NCBI GenBank assembly: GCA_023440945.1
Contig: JAEZRL010000327.1
Coordinates: 1 to 11,329, forward strand
Source: Bacteroidota bacterium
Lineage (GTDB): Bacteria; Bacteroidota; Bacteroidia; Chitinophagales; Chitinophagaceae
DNA length: 11,329 nucleotides
Reading direction: 5' to 3'
Part shown: positions 7,741-11,329 of the stretch, in pieces
Numbering within the stretch: position 1 is the stretch's first letter
Layout of the letters: each line of letters opens with the position of its first letter
Position numbers and translations under genes: made by a program
Notes under the pieces: generated by a model
Told to the model about the DNA's origin: nothing
Database searches by the model: none
What the model saw: only the letters and a program-made list of their open reading frames with translations

Positions 7741-8724
7741 ATGTGTTGTAATCATTCTGGTGAAAAAGAGTTGCAGGTAAACAATATCATTCCGGCTAAT
7801 CTTGAAAATATAAAAGGAATGAAGTTTTTTGATCCGCATGTGCACATGACATCCCGAACTACGGATGATTATCAGGCGATGGCTGATGCAGGAGTGGTAG
7901 CTTTGATAGAACCTGCCTTTTGGTTGGGTCAGCCTCGTACAGGGTTAAGCAGTTTTCGTGATTATTACAGTAGTTTAATTGGTTGGGAAAGATTTCGCTC
8001 TTCACAATTTGGCATCAAACATTATTGCACAATTGGTTTAAATTCAAGAGAAGCAAATAATGAAAGTCTTGCAGAACAAGTCATGGAAATTCTGCCTTTG
8101 TTCATTTATAAAGAAGGTGTTGTGGGTGTTGGCGAAATTGGTTTTGATGATCAAACAGCACTCGAAGAAAAATATTACCGCTTGCAGCTTGAACTGGCGA
8201 AGGAAGCGGGTTTACCTGTGCAAATTCACACGCCTCACAGGGATAAGAAGAAAGGCACACAACGAAGTATGGATATTGCGATTGAACATGGACTTGATCC
8301 GTACATGGTTATTGTTGATCACAACAATGAGGAGACAGTGAAAGAAGTACTTGATCGTGGTTTTTGGGCAGCTTTTACTATTTATCCTTTTACAAAAATG
8401 GGCAATGAAAGAATGGTTGAAGTGGTAAAGCAATACGGAACGGAGCGGATAATGATAAACTCTGCAGCCGACTGGGGTATAAGCGATCCTTTGGCAGTAC
8501 CTAAAACTGCAGCTTTAATGAAGCAACGAGGCATAAGTGATGAAGATATACATACTGTTACTTATCGCAATGCCATCACCGCTTTCGGTCAAAGCGGGCA
8601 GATTGATGAAGCAGACTTTGCGGTGGTGAAAGAAATTGATCAAAGCCAGAAATACGAAGGCAACACTGTGCTTCGCGGCGGACAACAACCACGTATTGAT
8701 AAATCTTCCATTATCATCAGTTGA
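7741..8724 (+). CDS. eboB: EboB, TatD-like metal-dependent hydrolase
   Basis: TatD-type TIM-barrel hydrolase of the ebo cluster; its substrate is unknown. Metal-binding residues are all visible: DPHVH (His33, His35), GVGEIGFD (Glu132), QIHTPH (His163), VDHNN (His194) and SAADWG (Asp244). The 327-residue length is from ATG 7741, 25 nt after the eboA stop. An internal ATG at 7819 (residue 27, MKFFDPHVHM) would start right at the first strand, as in typical TatD proteins, and is preceded by an AAAAGGA stretch; it is a real alternative. The stop lies 4 nt before the proposed eboC start, so eboABC are surely co-transcribed. In DNase-type TatD the enzyme is a nuclease, but the Ebo subgroup should not be assumed to be one. 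Confidence 0.87.
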   Translation: MCCNHSGEKELQVNNIIPANLENIKGMKFFDPHVHMTSRTTDDYQAMADAGVVALIEPAFWLGQPRTGLSSFRDYYSSLIGWERFRSSQFGIKHYCTIGLNSREANNESLAEQVMEILPLFIYKEGVVGVGEIGFDDQTALEEKYYRLQLELAKEAGLPVQIHTPHRDKKKGTQRSMDIAIEHGLDPYMVIVDHNNEETVKEVLDRGFWAAFTIYPFTKMGNERMVEVVKQYGTERIMINSAADWGISDPLAVPKTAALMKQRGISDEDIHTVTYRNAITAFGQSGQIDEADFAVVKEIDQSQKYEGNTVLRGGQQPRIDKSSIIIS

Positions 8725-8728
8725 TCTC

Positions 8729-9619
8729 TTGAAAAAGACATTTGCTTTTTTACAATTAATGCGGCCTGCCAACATTGTTACTTCGGTTTCCGATGTGCTT
8801 GCAGGCATTGCTATTTCAGGTTTTTTTGCTCATTCTTATTCCAATCAAAGCCAGATATCTTCCATTATATTATTATGCATTTCCACTGTTGGCCTATACG
8901 GCGGAGGTGTTGTTTTTAATGATGTGTTTGATGCCGAGCTGGATAAAATAGAAAGGCCTGAACGCGCTATTCCGCAGGGAACAGTTACCGTTGCTGAGGC
9001 ATCTATTCTCGCAACCATCTTATTATTAGCGGGTATTGCCATTGCATTTTTTGTTAATGTTTTAAGTGGCTGGCTTGCAGTGGCCATTGCTGTCGCAGCT
9101 TTGGTGTATGATAAATGGGGCAAGCATCATTTTCTAATCGGCCCTTTGAACATGGGTTTATGCCGTGGATTGAATCTTTTGCTTGGTGTTAGTATTATCA
9201 GTTTGCAGGTTTCTTCTGTTTGGTATGTTGCTTTTGTGCCTATTGTTTATATCGCATCTATTACCATGATAAGTCGTGGAGAAGTACATGGTGGAAGTAA
9301 AGCGCTTTTGTATTTCGCCGCATTATTATATACCCTTGTTGTTGCTTCTGTTTTATTGTTTTCTATACGTAACCACGCAATATTATTCACCTCAGTTTTT
9401 CTGCTTGCATTTGCCGTAATGATCTATTCGCCTTTAGTAAAAGCAATACAGCAACCAATTGGAAAAAACATTGGTAAAGCTGTGAAAGCAGGTGTTATTG
9501 CACTGATCTTATTAAATGCATCCTGGGCGGTTGCTTTTGGTTCGTTATGGGTAGCCGTTATTATTCTTTTATTATTACCGGTGTCTTTATTTCTTGCAAA
9601 GCTGTTTGCGGTAACGTGA
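8729..9619 (+). CDS. eboC: EboC, UbiA-family prenyltransferase
   Basis: Integral membrane prenyltransferase of the UbiA superfamily, third gene of the ebo cluster; it presumably attaches a prenyl chain to an unknown acceptor at the inner membrane. The 296-residue protein has eight or nine hydrophobic segments. The first Mg-diphosphate motif is NDVFDAELD (64-72), followed by RPERAIPQG (76-84). The second site reads YDKWGKHH (127-134) then a GPLNMGLCRGLN stretch, lacking the usual DxxxD. There is no ATG near the N-terminus: TTG at 8729, 4 nt after the eboB stop, gives a natural lead (KKTFAFLQLMRPANIVT). ATG 8759 would cut into the first helix region. The C-terminus (LAKLFAVT) looks natural, so the gene is not truncated. 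No eboD follows: a repeat copy begins 12 nt after the stop. Confidence 0.87.
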   Translation: MKKTFAFLQLMRPANIVTSVSDVLAGIAISGFFAHSYSNQSQISSIILLCISTVGLYGGGVVFNDVFDAELDKIERPERAIPQGTVTVAEASILATILLLAGIAIAFFVNVLSGWLAVAIAVAALVYDKWGKHHFLIGPLNMGLCRGLNLLLGVSIISLQVSSVWYVAFVPIVYIASITMISRGEVHGGSKALLYFAALLYTLVVASVLLFSIRNHAILFTSVFLLAFAVMIYSPLVKAIQQPIGKNIGKAVKAGVIALILLNASWAVAFGSLWVAVIILLLLPVSLFLAKLFAVT

Positions 9620-9631
9620 GGGGAAAGCATA

Positions 9632-9702
9632 ATACCAGCTATTGTGTTTCATGGAATCGTCCCTTGCGTCGCAATCACTTCATCTATAGCACAAATGGCA
9701 GC
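9632..9702 (-). repeat. Dispersed intergenic repeat, copy 2 (inverted relative to 6743-6812)
   Basis: Inverted partner of the element before eboA. The core at 9664-9685 is a perfect 22-nt reverse complement of 6760-6781, and the edge blocks ATACCAGC (9632-9639) and ATGGCAGC (9695-9702) match those of copy 1. Weak similarity may run to 9723. A possible hairpin (CACAAA / TTTGTG) surrounds the ATGGCAGC block. It starts 12 nt after the eboC stop and sits where eboD would be expected. Confidence 0.85.
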
Positions 9703-9737
9703 AATTTGTGTTCCATCAGTCACTTTTTAATTCTTTA

Positions 9738-9767
9738 TTGTTTTTTTCTTATTTTGAAGTAAGCTTG
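9738..9767 (+). promoter_or_regulatory. Candidate promoter of the HepT/MntA module
   Basis: TTG at 9738-9740, a 19-nt spacer, then TAAGCTTG at 9760-9767, which matches the Bacteroidota -7 element TAnnTTTG at all but one position. It ends 21 nt before the ATG at 9789, giving a short leader. This would make the toxin-antitoxin pair independent of the ebo operon. Confidence 0.45.
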
Positions 9768-9788
9768 TAAGCGTTAGTAAATTAATTT

Positions 9789-10193
9789 ATGAATAAAGAC
9801 ATTCGTTGGAAGCAGAGATTTGCCAATTTTGAAAAAGCATTAAAGCAACTTCAAGCAGCATTGCTAATTCAAAATCCGGATATTGTACAAAAAGCGGGTA
9901 TCATACAATTTTTTGAAATGAGTTATGAGCTTGCATGGAATACTATAAAAGATTATATGGAAGAGCAAGGCTTCACAGATGTAAAATCGCCACGTAGTGC
10001 TATAAAAAAAGCTTTTGAAACAGGATTAATCAAAGATGGACATTCCTGGATGCAGCTTTTGATTGATCGCAACCTTACCGCGCATACTTATGATGAAGAA
10101 CAGGCAACAGAAGTAGAGCAACTCATACATAAAAAATATTTCCCTTTATTGATGGAACTTTATGAAACCTTTAATCAGCAAAAAGATGCATAA
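9789..10193 (+). CDS. HEPN (HI0074-type, HepT-like) protein, probable toxin
   Basis: A 134-residue helical HEPN protein of the HI0074 'nucleotidyltransferase substrate-binding' family. With the downstream nucleotidyltransferase it forms a HepT/MntA-type toxin-antitoxin pair. The HEPN RNase signature RX4-6H is present as RNLTAH (Arg94, His99) and continues to Tyr101, giving the full RX4HXY form. In the studied Shewanella system that tyrosine is AMPylated by MntA, which silences the RNase. FFEMSYELAWNTIKDYME (41-58) is also typical of the family. The gene order, toxin first, agrees with that system. Its end overlaps the next gene by 8 nt, so the two are translationally coupled. Proteins of this subfamily have been called simply substrate-binding partners, so RNase activity is inferred. 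Confidence 0.82.
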   Translation: MNKDIRWKQRFANFEKALKQLQAALLIQNPDIVQKAGIIQFFEMSYELAWNTIKDYMEEQGFTDVKSPRSAIKKAFETGLIKDGHSWMQLLIDRNLTAHTYDEEQATEVEQLIHKKYFPLLMELYETFNQQKDA

Positions 10194-10515
10194 TACATTT
10201 GGATTAAAACAAGGTGAATTGGAAAAAATTCGTTCAATTATTAGTACCGAACAAAATGTGGAAGATGCATTCATTTTTGGTAGCCGTGCAAAAGGAAATT
10301 ATAAAGCAGGTAGTGATGTTGATATTGCCTTGAAAGGTAAGGGAATAACTTGTGAGATGTTAACAAGCATAAGTTATTTGTTAAATGAGGAAACTGCGAT
10401 GCCTTATAAATTCGATTTATTGAATTATGACAGTTTAAGAAACAAAGAATTAAAAGAACATATTGATAGAGTAGGAATAAGTATTTTTTATCCTGCGATA
10501 AGTAAGTTGAAATAA
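10186..10515 (+). CDS. MntA-like minimal nucleotidyltransferase, probable antitoxin
   Basis: A 109-residue minimal nucleotidyltransferase. The catalytic signature is intact: GSRAKG (32-37), SDVD with Asp44 and Asp46, and a third acidic residue in KFDLLNY (Asp77). It probably transfers AMP from ATP to the tyrosine of the upstream HEPN protein, neutralising it. The start is taken as the ATG at 10186, which overlaps the toxin's end in ATGCATAA; an in-frame ATG at 10162 would add eight residues and lengthen the overlap to 32 nt. No terminator was seen in the 101 nt before the convergent histidine kinase gene. The overlap and the complementary motifs make the pair assignment strong; the AMPylation role is inferred from the characterised system. 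Confidence 0.83.
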   Translation: MHNTFGLKQGELEKIRSIISTEQNVEDAFIFGSRAKGNYKAGSDVDIALKGKGITCEMLTSISYLLNEETAMPYKFDLLNYDSLRNKELKEHIDRVGISIFYPAISKLK

Positions 10516-10616
10516 ATGTTCAAATCTGATTTAGCTTGCAGTAATAATAAACCGGTCGATACTGAAGTTTTGAAAAAAATGCGAACCTTGATATTTGTTA
10601 CAGTGGTTGCATGTTA

Positions 10617-11329
10617 TCAAACCTTCTTCATCTTGTTTTTAAAGCTTTTCAAAATAACGTTCTGAATGGCGCTTAACTTGTAAGGTTTGCTGATTACATC
10701 GTTAATTCCAATCAAAACATATTTGTCTTTTTCTTCTAAAAGTGCATTGGCTGTAAGCGCAATAATAATTGGATCATCATCTTTTATATAATACTGCCTG
10801 ATGCGGCGTGTAGCTTCAAGGCCATCCATAACCGGCATATAAATATCCATGAAAATCAGGTCAAACTTTTCCTCGATGGCAAGATCAACTGCTTCTGCCC
10901 CATTACGTGCAATGCTTGCTGTATAACCCATTTTCATAAGGATAGATGAAAGCAGCACCTGGCTCATTTCATTATCATCAACTGAGAGTATCCGTAATGG
11001 AATTTTTTTGCTCAAATCGCTGTCATACGCATCAGCACCCATTAAACTTCCTGCTGCAGAACCTGTTGTTTCTGCTACAGGTTTAACTTTTATAGTAAAG
11101 GTGAACGAGCTACCACCACTGGCAGAACTTTCCACTTTTACAGCGCCCCCCATCAAAGCAATCAAACGTGCAGCGATAGAAAGACCGAGACCGGTATTAT
11201 GCATCTTATAAACATCGGCCATTGCTTCCTGTTCCAATGAAGTGATCGTGTACGGTTTTTCATCCACATTTGCCTCGCTCAGCGGCGCATCATTTATTTT
11301 AAATTCGATATTCAGATGATCTTCTTCTT
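10617..11329 (-). CDS. Hybrid sensor histidine kinase, C-terminal fragment (HATPase + receiver)
   Basis: The C-terminal 236 residues of a hybrid two-component kinase; the frame stays open to the window edge, so the sensor, dimerisation domain and most of the ATPase domain lie outside. Residues ~1-80 are the end of the HATPase domain, with the G2 motif TGLGLSIAARL (45-55) and ALMGG (57-61). A linker leads to a receiver domain (112-232): acidic pair Asp117/Asp118, phospho-acceptor Asp161 in FMDIYMP, Thr192 in LTAN and Lys214 in SKPY, all intact. The stretch where the G1 box should be reads INDAPLSEA, keeping the Asp but lacking both glycines of DxGxG. A GTG at 11265-11267 can mimic a start, but it is internal. 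The gene is convergent with the MntA-like gene. Confidence 0.9.
   Translation of the reverse strand, partial: EEDHLNIEFKINDAPLSEANVDEKPYTITSLEQEAMADVYKMHNTGLGLSIAARLIALMGGAVKVESSASGGSSFTFTIKVKPVAETTGSAAGSLMGADAYDSDLSKKIPLRILSVDDNEMSQVLLSSILMKMGYTASIARNGAEAVDLAIEEKFDLIFMDIYMPVMDGLEATRRIRQYYIKDDDPIIIALTANALLEEKDKYVLIGINDVISKPYKLSAIQNVILKSFKNKMKKV

Noticed and set aside
9547..9762. A 71-codon open frame overlapping the end of eboC and repeat copy 2.
   Set aside because: It is out of frame with eboC, made up of eboC coding sequence and the repeat, and shows no recognisable protein pattern.
9620..9788. A decayed remnant of eboD after eboC.
   Set aside because: No sugar-phosphate-cyclase motif can be read in any forward frame; the space is explained by the repeat and a candidate promoter.

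Overview
The window looks like chromosomal DNA from a Bacteroidota member, most probably Chitinophagales/Chitinophagaceae. The reasons are AT-rich genes with few Shine-Dalgarno sites, promoter-like elements of the Bacteroidota type (TTTG or TTG, about 19-21 nt, then TAnnTTTG), an IPExxxVDY-family protein, and Ebo proteins of the type found in this phylum. The lineage is an inference from gene content and signals; no marker gene such as 16S rRNA is present.

Layout. Positions 1-993 hold the 3' part of a thiolase. Positions 1127-5459 hold two secreted M28 metallopeptidases that bracket an IPExxxVDY-family protein and ribose-5-phosphate isomerase B; this block ends at a clear intrinsic terminator (5479-5508). 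Positions 5562-6164 encode guanylate kinase from what looks like an almost leaderless promoter. Positions 6344-6718 encode a small four-helix membrane protein of the TMEM220 family. Positions 6876-9619 are a tight operon of eboA, eboB and eboC. Positions 9789-10515 hold a HepT/MntA-type HEPN-nucleotidyltransferase toxin-antitoxin pair. Positions 10617-11329, on the minus strand, are the C-terminal end of a hybrid histidine kinase that runs off the window.

The most interesting part is 6700-10515. Ebo clusters normally carry six genes (eboA-F) and are tied to making or exporting an unknown small molecule to the periplasm. Here only A, B and C are present, all apparently intact, and D-F do not follow. 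The eboABC segment is bracketed by two copies of a ~70-nt non-coding repeat in opposite orientation (6743-6812 and 9632-9702) that share a perfect 22-nt core. The second copy begins 12 nt after the eboC stop, exactly where eboD would be expected, and the toxin-antitoxin pair follows. This suggests a dispersed intergenic repeat family in this genome and possibly a rearrangement that split the ebo cluster.

The other genes are housekeeping or catabolic functions: fatty-acid or acyl-CoA metabolism, extracytoplasmic peptide breakdown, the pentose phosphate pathway, GMP to GDP conversion, and signalling. No stretch longer than 300 bases lacks a gene. The larger gaps (994-1126, 3276-3403, 6165-6343, 6719-6875, 9620-9788, 10516-10616) hold the sites listed or nothing I can name. 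I saw no tRNA, rRNA, CRISPR array or insertion sequence.
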